Below are positions 11,289-23,600 of a stretch of DNA of 64,000 nucleotides, in pieces (positions within the stretch are counted from its first letter, which is position 1; each line of letters starts with the position of its first letter). Source of the DNA: Diprion similis. Lineage: Eukaryota > Arthropoda > Insecta > Hymenoptera > Diprionidae. The stretch is taken from the NCBI RefSeq assembly GCF_021155765.1, contig NC_060105.1:17455001-17519000 (forward strand), written 5' to 3'. Below the pieces are notes generated by a model. It was not told the DNA's origin. It made no database searches and saw only the letters and a list, made by a program, of their open reading frames with translations. The position numbers and the translations under genes are program-made.

Positions 11289-14200
11289 ATGATTTCGGCG
11301 AAAACTCTTGTGAGTAACTGACTGGCTTAATTATCCTTAATTAATAAATCGTGGAATACAATGTACAATACCAACCATGGGAAAATCAGATTTTCTAGAC
11401 CAGCAAACAAAGTGTTCTCCTACACGGAGAGAAGAAAAATAACAGATTTCACTGAAAACTGCAGAAAAAGAGGGAGACATCAAGGTTGTTGGAATTTTTT
11501 ACTATAAATGTAGCATATTTCACTCAGCACACAGTGATTTTCACTGTTTCTAGGTTAAATTCAAAATTTACGGAGTATATTTTACCAAAAAAAAAAACAA
11601 CTGATATGTCCTTTTTTTCCTGCAGTTTTAGGTAAGACCTGCTCTTTTATTCTCTCCGTGTGAGAATTTTCGAAGTACGCAAAGCAAAATCGAGAGCAAA
11701 ATGGATTTTTCAATTCAGCAAGTATCACGAAAAACGTGTCTTGGAGACTCTATGTTAACAATATTTTCGACTCGTTCAAAAAAATCTTTCGCGATTCGAA
11801 ACAATTATAGTCTAAACGGAACGCAGATAGAACGAGAATGCACTTATTGGGTCTAGTTTGTCAACACTGCTTCACGTTGTACACGGAGAATTTACCGTGA
11901 ATATTCTGCTGTGTAAAAGTGTGCCTTTATCCTATAAGACGTTATCCTTCTGGATGTTAATTCTCTAACATTGTTATTTATTTAGTGGTAACTTCAAATC
12001 TCACGTATAAGAATTTCAAAGTAACGTTTGTTATAAGACAAAATGTATAATATGTATACGATCAGCCTTTGTCATCCATTTAGAAACTTCGTTAAAGGTA
12101 TTCAATCAGTCGCGCACGAGTTGCTTTGACTCTAGTTTTACCAGGATGCAAATTCCATTGGTATAGTCAACTGGTGCGAGTTAAGACTCAGGCATGGATA
12201 TGATATCGTGCTGTATCTCGGTATGAATTGAAAAAGAAGGTTTACCCGAACGTATCGAACGTGAACAAAGAAGCAAAAAATTACATACTCAACTTTCTAT
12301 GAATTTCGATACAGGCATTTCTTTATCACAACTTGAATTGGAATGGCCATTACTTAACCCTTTGAGTCACATATTATTGTGCTGAGTTAACTTTTATAAC
12401 AAGATAGTATTCCAAGGTTTTTGGGGTCACTGATTACAGAATCTGAAATCAGATTTTGAAAATACAAGATGGTTGATCCAATGTGGTGGACAAAAAATTC
12501 AAAATTTATCGGGGTCACTGATTGGATTCGCATACTGAATTTTTTTAATCTGATTTTAGATTTGTAATCATCTACCCCAAAAACTTATAACTTATGTAAA
12601 GCATGTATATGTGTAGAGAGGTAACTTTCTCAGAAATGAACTATTCCTTCGATTTTCACGATTTTCTTCAATCAATTTGTTTCTAATTTAAGATAGATTG
12701 TATCTTAATAATTACTGCCGAGTATTGCAAACCTTTCAGTATACTAACAGAAATAGCAATAAGTCGTAAAAAAATATTTTGAAAACTTTTCTAAATATAC
12801 CAAAAATGGATTTAAAATAGGTGGTAAGAATACTTACCACTATGACCCAGAAGGTTAATGAATGCTCTAACCGTTTTCTGACAACTTCAATGCATATTAC
12901 ATCATTATCATGTGGCAAGCTAACAATAAGATTTAAAAATACAACTGTTTTTGAATGATGTTGGGTGGTTACTAGGGTTACTATTAGTGACAGGTACTTC
13001 CAGCTTTTCGATGATTCGCCTTTACTTCAATATTCTATCGGTATTTCGGTAATTTAGTGTTTTGTCAATATTTCGGTATTGTGTCGGTAATTCAGTATTT
13101 CGATATTTACCGGCAGAAGAATATGTCGGTAACGGCCGACATGAAGGCAGATAAAACGAACATATTCGAAATTTTTTGAGATGACCATACGGCTGACTTT
13201 TTTAAGTATCGGCGAATTACCTAATATATCAAATTTCCAGTCGTGGGGCAGAATTATTCACTGATCTATGGAAGTTGAAATCACAAAGTCTGTTTTTATT
13301 CTTCAGTGAAACTTTGTAGAGAGCAGCATTTCTACCCTCCTGTTTCATATACGGCCCACTCTAATATTACAAGAACTATTCCATGCCATGTGTGTAGAGT
13401 TTGGCAAAATTGGTCAACGTATTCAGATTTTATTTAAGTTTATAATGTGTTTTTTTTTGTTCAATTTTTGGCTACCCTGTAATGTAGCTTTAACTTCAGC
13501 CTTAACGATCCTCAGTAAATTGCACAAATTCTTATTTACTATCAATTTTTGACGTGTTTGTTTAAGCTCAACTTTGGGGTGTTCATCACTCTCGTCATCA
13601 GGCCGCGAGTTCGTGCAGTACTGGTCAATTATGAAAAGCCATTTCCTCATCGTTTACCAATACGCGAAGTATCTCGAGTCTCATTCACGCAGTATTCAGA
13701 TGTGCCCATGCTGAGCTTGGAAGAAATAAAAGAAGGTTTCCCGTTTTTGAAAATACAATCTGATAGTACAGCTGATCGCACAAATACGAGGCGCTCCTTC
13801 AATACTAGACCACAATATGTATTTTATGATGTGCCGACGGAACTTGCCTCAAATACCGGTGGTATCTCGGATTTCCACCATAGTTATGGAAATCGCAAGC
13901 CAGTCTCAGTATCAGATAAACGCTACCCTTTTGAAAGTGAAATTAATCGTAGCTTACAAGGAAAAACGGTTAATTCAAAGGGATTGACAAGACAAACTGA
14001 GCCGGTTAATTCCAGACTGGACAGAAGGCTCGTAATCCCTAAAGCTGAGGGTTCAATGGGATTCGCAGGTTTATTCAAAGACAATCCACAGCCATATCAA
14101 CGGTACATAGAACACTATAATAATGGAAGAGACAAGGAATTAAAGTCCAATACCAAAACGATTAACAGTGATAATCAGTTTGTGCATGTACCAAACGAAA

Positions 14201-17186
14201 AATTAAAGGATAGAGACTTCTCGGATGAAACACACATTTTGCAAATCTCGGAGACTAGAGCCATACCTAAACGTTCGTACCCTAGAGTCCCATCTCGTTA
14301 TGTACAGCCACCAATGATGGAGTACGAGAATAAGGAGTTTTGGGTAAAGGACAAGCGGAAATCAAAACGACCAACGGTCGACTCGGCCACGAACAAAGAG
14401 AGGTTGAAAAATCACAGAAACGTCAATCAGAAAAAATCAAAAGAAACAAGCTCAGTAAATAAAACACCCTTGAAAAATCACCGTCCGGTATATGACAGAG
14501 AGCATGATCCGGAGGAACTCACCGAGGTACGCAATACGATGACACGCACATACTTTACACTCTGTAAGATTAAATCAGATTCACAATGTTGCAACTCACT
14601 CGTGGATATACCATGAAAGAATCTCGTTCAGTAATATTTGAAAAAAAAAAAACATTATTGTTAAGAAGAATCAGAACAATTTCTATATCTTGATGTAGAA
14701 TTTACGGAAATTCATGATCATAGAACTCTGATATTTTACTTGCTGTTTTGCCTTTTACGTCTACTGGAGTTTCCAGTTGATCAGTTCAAGATTGAACCTT
14801 CCAAAAATCAGAACCTGATGAAAATTGTGATAGTGCGTGAATCGATTTTTATTATTTTTACAAGATAACACGTAAATCGAAATTAACTCTACAGAAATCG
14901 TGCAAAATCGTAACAAGATTGGACCCGTAAGAATTTTTGTCTATCTATTCGAGAATATCAATTTCCAAAAATTTTCAAAAAGTACTTTATAATATCAATG
15001 TAGGTACCTACTTATTCTACAACGCCAATTTCCGTCAGATTTGCTATATATAACTAACAAACTAGGTAGCATACACAATTTCATTCATTTCTACATCCCT
15101 TTAAATTGGAAAACGACATTGCTGAAAAAGACACCTAGTATAAGATTTTGGAAGGTACAATCTGAGATAAACACGCCATATACGTATTTTAAAAATGAGA
15201 CACCAAAAACAGAAAGAATTCGTACATATTCGATATCTTAATATGCATATTACCACGTAAGAGCTCAACAAATGGCAAAGTAGCGGAAAGATTACACAAA
15301 CGTCCAAAAGAAGATCCAAAAAATACGTCCACGCTGTCACAAGATGGAGATCGAATAGAATTTCAAATACATGGCCACGAAGGACCAGAGACGTACATCT
15401 TTGGTTACGATACTGGCGATGGGTAAGAGCCGATGCCATTTTTTGTTATCTAATACTAATAAAACTTTTTATCATCACTTAAAATGTCACTATAATGACT
15501 TATCGAGATCTCAGAAATTAATAATCACGCGAAGCACATGGAAACTATAAATACAAAAAAGCTGGTTCTATTATACTCGTGCCGTTACTTGATCACTCAT
15601 TTGGTTTTAGAAATTTCATAACTTTTCCAGGGTGGCCACAAATTTTTGGGAAAAAATTCCATGACATTTCCAGTTTTTTGGCTAGGACCATAAACTTAGT
15701 TTTTCCTGACATTTTCCCAGTTTTAGTAAGTTACGATAACCTAAATCGTTCAGCTTTCGAACTCTACATTCGGTTAAAATTCAATTCGAATTGAGGAAAA
15801 ATATAATGTAAAAAAAGTCAGTTTGAACCAATTCATTTTCTCGACAAAAAAAGTAAACTTATTACTTCAAAAAATCATTCCTAATTTCCATAGCAGAAAA
15901 GTGACATTTTCAGTTTTTTCCATGACCGAATTAAAAATCCTTTGACAATTCAAGGTTTTTCATGACCCCTTTTAAACTCCCTAAAATTTCTAGGTCTCCA
16001 GATTTTTTAGGGTGTGGCCACCCTGTAATTTTCCTGCCTTCCTAAGGAAAGTAACGCTTTATCTCTGAGTTTTTGCTTCGACATATCGCATTTTGCAATT
16101 ACACTTTTTCTTTCCTTTCATAAACGCTGGAATTGTATAGTCGATTAATTGGAAGTAGATTGTTGTAAGTACTTGTAAGTATAAAGTTGGATGAATGGGC
16201 CTAGTTACTGTCTGAATCAAAAGTTAGGAAAAGAAGAATTCACAATTTGAGAACAGTATTTATTGAGAACGAATGATCGAAATCATTTCATTCTGGTGCT
16301 TTTTTCAATAAGATTGTAATGTTCTTGGACCCGTTAAACTCACTGACCAGATCGCCACGAATTGTCAGAGAAATCCGAGAAACCTTACATCACAGTATAG
16401 TTATAACGTGCAAATGTAATTGTTGACGAACATCTGCTTATGCAGTACTCACACGAATGTATTGTTATCCGTTTTATAGATATTTATAGTGAAAAAAACA
16501 GGCTCAAAACCATCAGAATTGGATGAAAGACATCAGAAGTTTTTGAACGGTTTTTCATCTCTTCGATTTTTGGTTTAGCAGATAGAGCCCGTTCATCCTT
16601 AGTATCCATATCAAGATTTTTATCCATATCATCATCGCATGCTGTATAGCTAAATACTCAATACTGTCGGGGGTATATAGCAAGGGCAGAAAGAATTTGA
16701 AAATCTTTCCACCTAACATATACGAGCGATAATAATCATAAATAGCTAGTTCAAATTCTTAAAAATAATTGAAAAATAGGAAGATTGCATTAAGCAGTAA
16801 ATTTTCTGGAATCCCAAAGAAAAAATATTTACTACAATTCCTTGACATTTTCCGTTTTTTGAAGTTCTCCAGATGGGTGGCCCTAATTGAAAGTGTCGAT
16901 GAATGAGAACAAAAATAATGGAAACTTATAATATTAGATTAAAAAATTACGCATTATAGACACTGGTGCAAAGAAATACGTCGATGGTGCCAACAGTATT
17001 GATTATTTTAGGAAGAACAGGCATTTTCGCCTGGAAGAACGCCTTCGAGACGGATCGGTGAAAGGACATTATGGATACTACGATGCAAACGGAAAGTTGA
17101 AAATGGTCGAATACAGAGCCAGGCCGATAGGAGGCTATGTAGAAAAACACCACAAATCCAATGATCATGAGCATGAGAAGACATGA
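11289..17186 (+). CDS. Cuticle protein, R&R chitin-binding domain
   Basis: Four exons join in phase: 11289-11309, 13567-14526, 15262-15422 and 17012-17186, encoding about 438 aa. Exon 1 (MISAKTL) is followed by a strong GTGAGT donor. The signal peptide is split across intron 1 and continues LNFGVFITLVI. Residues about 25-355 form a long basic, polar, low-complexity region with no cysteine cluster. The C-terminal Rebers-Riddiford domain (about 370-425) reads YIFGYDTGDG at the end of exon 3. Exon 4 continues with NRHFRLEERLRDGSVKGHYG, then YYDANGKLKMVEYRA, the consensus that binds chitin. Such proteins are secreted by epidermis into procuticle. The exon 4 acceptor at 17010-17011 was chosen over the AG at 16958-16959 because only the former keeps phase with the exon 3 donor and restores the consensus. 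The exon 3 acceptor (GTAAG|AGC) has a poor pyrimidine tract and is the least certain join. Confidence 0.85.
15628..16025. mobile_element. hAT-like MITE in cuticle gene intron 3
   Basis: A 398-bp insertion begins CAGGGTGGCCACA and ends TGTGGCCACCCTG, a short inverted terminal repeat with CAGGG ends as in hAT elements. The 8 bp outside are AACTTTTC (left) and TAATTTTC (right), six of eight matching, as expected for an aged 8-bp target duplication. The interior repeats phrases such as TTTCCAGTTTTTT and lacks coding capacity. Confidence 0.65.
16839..16890. mobile_element. Fragment related to the hAT-like MITE
   Basis: Contains CCTTGACATTTTCCGTTTTT, close to interior sequence of the 15628-16025 element, followed by a terminal-like GGGTGGCCCT. 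Only the end of a copy appears to remain, about 800 bp further along the same intron. Confidence 0.4.
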
Positions 17187-17271
17187 AACACGAAAATGTA
17201 ATTGTTATATACAAGTAACGCTTGGTGATTTGTTGTATAGTCAATTCTAATTATAGTTTTTGATATGCCTA

Positions 17272-17277
17272 ATTAAA
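17272..17277 (+). promoter_or_regulatory. Possible poly(A) signal, cuticle gene
   Basis: An ATTAAA hexamer lies 86 nt after the cuticle gene stop codon and precedes an A-rich stretch. It is the common variant polyadenylation signal, but support is positional only. Confidence 0.3.
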
Positions 17278-17969
17278 AGAAAAAATTAATGTCTCTGGAC
17301 GAAAAGACTTCTTTAATTCTTTTCTATTTGACCGTATACCATAATATATTGTGTTACAAGTACGGAAAATGGGTGATTACATATGAATGTGAAGTTTGCA
17401 GCGTGAGCCGCAAAGGCCAGTACTACGCTCACACAAGTCAGATGTCGCCCATGCGCATGTGTGACAAAGCTATTTTTCTAACTCCTGTAAAGAAAACATT
17501 GATTTGGGAAGCAGCGCAGGTGGCATTAACAGCTCGTAAAATTGGGCTTACGTAACTTACGCTCAATGAAACAGTGCGTACAATTGATTTATTTGGAAGT
17601 CCGCCTGAGTGAAATCCTGCGCTTCAGTTGTGCCGGCTGTGCGCATGCGCCAATGTCATTTTATCGCACTATTCGGAAATGGGACACTTTACACACGCAG
17701 CGCAGGCTTCGGAAATCAAACTTTTCAAACAGGTTCTGTAGAAAAAATGTCTACAATACATGCACGAAAAATGCAAGTTTTCGAACCTGTGAATCGGGCT
17801 GAAAGTCGCAGTTTTTTGACCGGGGAAATAAATAGTAAAATAAAACTGATCATGACAGGGGAACATAACTAGGAAGGTGCTGCCTCTAGCAGATACTCTT
17901 GGTGTTGCAGTACGATGTTTACGATGTCGTAAGGCCGCCAGGTTCACCGCCTAGCTTCGCAAGACGCGA

Positions 17970-19150
17970 AAACGCATATGTTGAACCACTGAAATATAAT
18001 AATACTGAAACGACCATTTTTATGGATATAGGTATAGGTTGGCTTTCCGGAGAGAGAGATAGATCGGAGGTAAAGTGGTGTCTCTCTTGCACCGGTACAG
18101 TCTTTCAAAAAGCTCGTACACCGCACATCGGTGCCCCTTAAGGTGCTTATAAAGACACGTTGTACATACACCACCTCGAAAACGCGGGGATGCAAAACTC
18201 CTATACCGCTCAAGCGATCAGAGTAAAACTTGGGCAATTAATGCCTTATTTTGGCAAGAAGTGGAGCGACTTTTTACTTGTTTAAAATTTGGAAAAAAAT
18301 TTTACAGATTGGTTACCACCCAGAGAAATTGGCCAATTTTCACAGTTGCACTGACTGGATCGAACTATCCGGTAGGATGCCACTCGGCGTTGATGAAACA
18401 CACATTTTGAGCCCAGTCCCATGAGATTTGATGTTGAAATGACGAAATGGCAGCTGATCTGGTTTTCGCTTACGAAGTACACCGAAATCTCATTCTGGCG
18501 ACATTTGTTACCGACATTACGCGCATGCCGATGATATATGCGTGTAATGTCTGTAAAAAATTACCGGCAGGCCTGAAAGATCGGTAACAAGTGCCAAAAT
18601 GAGCCAAAATGAGATTTTGGTGTTCTTCATGATCGAAAACCAAATCAGCTGCCATTTCGTCATTTCACCATCAAATCTCATGGAACTGGGCTCAAAATGT
18701 GTGTTCATCACCGCCGAGTGGCATCGTACCGGATAGTTCGATCCATTCCGTGCAACTGTGAAAATTTGGTCAATTTCTGTGGGTGGTAACGAATCTGTAA
18801 ATTTTTTTTCCAAATTTTGAAAAATTAAAAAGACGCTCCACTTTTTGCCAAAATAAGGCATTAACTGCCCAAGTTTCACTCTGATCGCTTGAGCGGTATA
18901 GGAGTTTTGCATCCCCGCGTTTTCGAGGTGTACAACGTGTCTTTATAAGCACCTTCGGAGGTGTTTTCTTCTGTAAATTACTGACGTTACATTTTTTCTT
19001 AGACTGTCACACGCATGCGCAATAGCTAGTAGAATGAAACAACACTTCACCTTCGAGCTATCACACTCTCCGGAACCCCCACCTCCGCAGTAATCGTTCC
19101 AGTATTATTATAGTTTAGTGTTTCGAACGTGTGTTTGATGTCGGGATTAT
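17970..19150. mobile_element. Large foldback (inverted-repeat) element
   Basis: Inner arms 18140-18530 and about 18560-18955 are reverse complements over roughly 390 bp with scattered substitutions and small indels: AAGGTGCTTATAAAGACACG on the left, CGTGTCTTTATAAGCACCTT on the right. The centre is near 18540. Outside them, about 17980-18090 and 19030-19140 also pair more loosely (TATAATAATACTGAAACGA against its complement; TTCCGGAGAG against CTCTCCGGAA). The two layers are separated by unpaired stretches. No transposase frame is seen, so this is most likely a non-autonomous foldback transposon. Confidence 0.75.
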
Positions 19151-19877
19151 TTTGTGCGCATTTCACAACAAAGTGGTTAGTCATATCCTTAGGATACTCA
19201 TGAAAATGTTATTGTAAATTTTCTAAATGCTGATTTCGGTACAATTTTTGTTAGCTGTATCAATCGGCGTTCAAAATATGAATTTATACCAGATAAATCA
19301 TCTCTTACTGATATACTAGATTTCAATAATGCATGCGTTTAGAATATTCAAATATTGAGCATGTTGTTAGAAAAAATGGTCATGATTTTTTTCATTAAAC
19401 GAAGATCATTTGTCTAACATGAATATTTTTAATGGTGGGATTAAAAAGCTGTTTATTCAACCATAACAGATTTTAAAAAAAAAGAAAAAAAACTAAACAC
19501 AACCACATCTACCTCTTAACCAGTAACTATAATATCGATATTGTTGTATTAATATCAGTAGTCTATACCAAAAATTTATGCTTTTCTTATTCCAATCTCT
19601 CGCCGTAGGTATTTTGTTCATTGATAAACAAATACCGCAGTTATATCTAGCCAAAAATCGCAAATTTTTACAGGGTGCATAGAATGAGTAGAACAGATTG
19701 TTTTCATCCTGTGTCTTTCAGGTCCTCAGTCTCAAATTTGTGTTATTCTGAAAATTTCTCAGCTCTTTCTATCGAATTTCGCTTTCATTCCTATCACAAG
19801 GAATGTTATAATATATCTCTCATGGATTTCGATCGCCTGTACAGTGTAGGTAAAGAAAAGGAAAAAAAATATCTGTT

Positions 19878-19939
19878 CAGTTCAAATCCTCTACAATTAC
19901 CTTAATTTCAGTTCAAATCCTCTACAATTACCTTAATCC
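19878..19939 (+). repeat. 31-bp direct tandem duplication
   Basis: The unit starting CAGTTCAAATCCTCTACAAT occurs twice head to tail, at 19878 and 19909, with the copies differing only at the 3' end. It is a recent simple duplication with no evident function. Confidence 0.8.
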
Positions 19940-20627
19940 GTTTCATTTTTCGAAAATATCATGCCGGAGTTTCGTCAACAGGACAGATATACTCGACCGA
20001 GGAGATGGAAGCTAGGAATTCTACATATTATGCTATACATACATATATGTATTGGATACATATTTATAATACGTGCTATAATAATCCAATTCCAACAGGT
20101 ATCAAATCGTTATATCGCTGTTCGCATATCAATTATATTATTCCAGTTGTTGCTCGAAATTTCATAATTCTTATGGTATAGTATTGTTAGGAGTTCCAAG
20201 AGAAGCGGGGAAAGATTCAAGAAATAAGCATCATCCTTCCGTCTCTCTTACAAGTTGGTTTGATTAGCTCGATTGCTTATTTCAGGTGCGGTGACTTGTT
20301 TTTGTTTTCAGTAATCTGTGATCACTAACTGACAGGGGAAAGGAGGGTAGCTCCATTCTTTGTTTCCCCGCATCTTTTTAAACTGCTATCAATATAATTG
20401 TCTATTCTCAACTGGCAAATATATCTTAATAATTTCTTATATTTTATTTATATATACTTTGTTTCTCTGTTTTGTTTTGGCTTGTTCGATCCAAAAACAA
20501 GAACTGTCTATCTGTGTGCTCAATGAGTTTTCTTACTTTCCGCGGATCCGTACGACGAACTTTTGCTTATCTCAGACATTCCAATTGTTTTGTACATCAG
20601 CAGGAAAACTGCAAATCAATATATCCG

Positions 20628-23600
20628 TTATTTAATTAATTTAGCTGAAAGATAAAAAGCTATTCTTATAAATTTAAGAATAAATGCTAAAAGTTTAGAA
20701 CTTTGTTGGTTGGTGTAAAAGGAGAACAACTTACATAATAGGATGATCCCTACTCCGATGAAAAAGTATACTGTCGACCCAGACAGCAGAAGATTGACCA
20801 GATAGTACAGCATGGGAACAAGTACAACGATGGCCCAGAAAGTGGTATTTATGAGAGAGTAATATCTCCTTTCGAGCTTGAAGGATCCCGTTGCCGATAC
20901 CCCACTTGTGGCAAAGAAGTCCCCTGTTTGCATAAAACTCTCTGCCATTCGGTCCTGTTAACCACAAAAACGAACGAACATTAGCCATGATGCCTGTTAA
21001 AATATTCCTGAAAATCTAACATATAAATATAGCAATCAATTTATGCATTCCCGAGTTATCGTTGACCAAAAAGTTGACCAATCATCACAAATCATTTGCA
21101 AGGTCCCGGAACGTAAAATTATAATGAAAACTTGATATCTTTTGTCCGGTATAAGTGCAAAATCTTTCCTCTTCTTTAGAGCGGAAAGTTTATAAAAAAT
21201 TAACCCATGATATGATTAAAATAACTTCAAAACTGGGTTCTGAATAGAGCGATGCAAGTACTTATCGTGGCAAGTGACTCACCTTTTTCTGATAGATCTG
21301 ATGTAGCCAAGCTGCAGCAGCTTCATCCCCTTCGGGAACTTCGGCGAGTGGAATCCTATTTATGTACATATGAGCTTCTACTTTCTCTCCTAGAAGAAGA
21401 TTTGTCATAGTTGGCTTAACTACTTCTGTTGGCTTGAATGCCAACTGAATGTCATAGATAGCACCCACTTTCCCTCTTAAATGTGGAAGACTTGCTGTAA
21501 ATCCTTTTGTGCGTGGGGTTAAATGGTGTCTTAATACTGGCAGACCCTTTTCATGTGCAAATTTTTGGCTGGCTTCGTGTTTCTCTGGGGTGAAACGTGT
21601 CCCTTCTGCATACAACAATAGCTGTAAATATTGCACATTTGTCAATCAAATTGCAAACTAATTGAACCATTGTAGATTAGATTCCAAGAGTTAACGACAT
21701 TGTATGTTTCAACTTTGCTCTACTCACCCACATCGTGTCGGGATAGTCGGCTAATTCTCTAATTTGTTGACCTATAGTTTCTTTGTCCTTTTCCCAACTT
21801 CTCTCTAGGAATACACTTTCCGCAAATTTCCAGGCCCATCCCAGTGTAGGAATATACTGAATAGACTTTTTTGCATAGGCTTTACAGTTCTGGAATCGAA
21901 TTTACATGCATATTGATATTGTTAGTAATAATTTTTCTACCATTTTACGAATTTAAAAAATCTACAAAGTAAACAATCTTACAATTTTTCAACTAAATAT
22001 TTAACAAATTTATACTATTCCAATTCACAGCTTACCCCTAGCATTTGAATACGTTCGCAGAACATCCAGCCTATTAACCAGTCGATTTCATAACTATGGT
22101 TCATTAGTAGGTATCCGTGTTCATTGCCGTAATATTTGTCAAAGTCTTCCTTATTTATATAACATATGACATCTGTACCCGACCACCATTCACCCATGAA
22201 TACTAATTCTGTAAAATTAAAAGTCAGCATTCACTTCTACGAGTACTCAAATAATTCCTGTACTTTTTATTTCTAAAATAGCCACTCTCTTCGTGTGTAT
22301 AATTATACATTCATTTATTCATTTATTTACAGCCAAATGTCTTGAAGTGACAAACTTTCATGTCCGAAATTGCTTGAATGCTATAGATTTCCCAGACCAA
22401 ATATTCACTTGACCCATACAATTGTAAATACATTTATGCAAACTATTGAGCAAGAAATTGTATCGACTGTAAAGCCTACAGATAGTTGGACGATTATATT
22501 TTAAGTTCTGCTATCAGCATTGACACAAAATATGAAGTGATCTGTAACTAACGATGTGTATAAATAGAGTTAAATGTCAAATATTGTCCACAAAAAAATT
22601 TTTTTTATAACGTGAGCATGTTTTACGCGTTTTTTCATGCGTATTTTTCGTACACAAAGTACCAGTTTCTGTGACAGTCGAGTGAGTTTGCAAATGCGCA
22701 TGCGCGGAGTACAAAAAAGACCACTTTTAAGTCTTAGGCGTTAAGAAAAGATCACTTTTAAATCCTAGGACTTAAAAGTGGTCTTTTCTGTACTCCGCGC
22801 ATGCGCTGTAGCGAACAAATCTAACATTAAGCGACCCTAACCTCAATTTTGTGCTTCGTAAAAAAACGCGTAACATATTCTTGTTCTATAAAGAATCGTG
22901 TGCAACAAAGAGGCAACCGTCTTCTCGCCTCGAAAATTTTCAATATTTAATCTAATCAAACTTTCCTTCACAGGTGTTGCGAAAAATAGCATATTTCAAA
23001 ATGTCTAGATGGGCGATATCAGACTCATGCGATTACAGCACTTGTAATTAGCTTATGTTGCGCTCACACTGTTACTTGTGTAATTGCAGCACTTGCCTTC
23101 GGCTCATGCCGGCAATTTCACAAGAAAACAATGGTTGGAGAAAAACATTTGAAATAATTCGAGAGTGCTATTTAGAGTCAGAACAATCGTACAAAAAATT
23201 ATAAACGAAATCAAAAATAGTAAGGCAAAATCATTGTTTGAGTTTGTATGGAATACGAATACCTCATTTACATTTTATTACCGTAATCAAAGTAAATGGA
23301 AATTTAAATACGTAACAATAGAAAAAAAAAAGATGGCCATAAAATCCGAGATATTCAGCAAATTTTATTTTCACGCTCTACATACCTAGGATTGAGTGTT
23401 TTCAATAATAATTTATGGTCCAACCAGCACATAATTTAAAAAATTGTATCGAAAAATTCAATTGCTAGAACTGTTACTATAGAGTAGACAGAGATATGAC
23501 TAAACATGACTTACGAAATGTAATTTGATTGAAATTGGACATATTTTAATAATCGATTCTTCCGTAAAAAGTGAAAATAAATGGATGGTTGGATGGAATT

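Larger units (their letters stand above)
17187..20627. other. Intergenic region dominated by foldback DNA
   Basis: No gene is recognised between the convergent cuticle (plus) and AGPAT (minus) genes. A large inverted repeat fills 17970-19150. GCGCATGC-type motifs recur at about 17452, 17643 and 19012. An exact 31-bp tandem duplication lies at 19878-19939. A missing last AGPAT exon may hide here, but I could not identify one. Confidence 0.55.

Noticed and set aside
13423-13650. Minus-strand 75-codon frame over the start of cuticle exon 2
   Set aside because: Antisense to a well-supported exon with matching splice phase; the sense frame carries the signal peptide.
15101-15439. Minus-strand 112-codon frame
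   Set aside because: Antisense shadow of cuticle exon 3, which holds the first half of the R&R domain in the sense frame.
17289-18912. Numerous 60-130-codon frames on both strands
   Set aside because: They cover a foldback with symmetric arms, appear in mirrored pairs and match no protein family I know.
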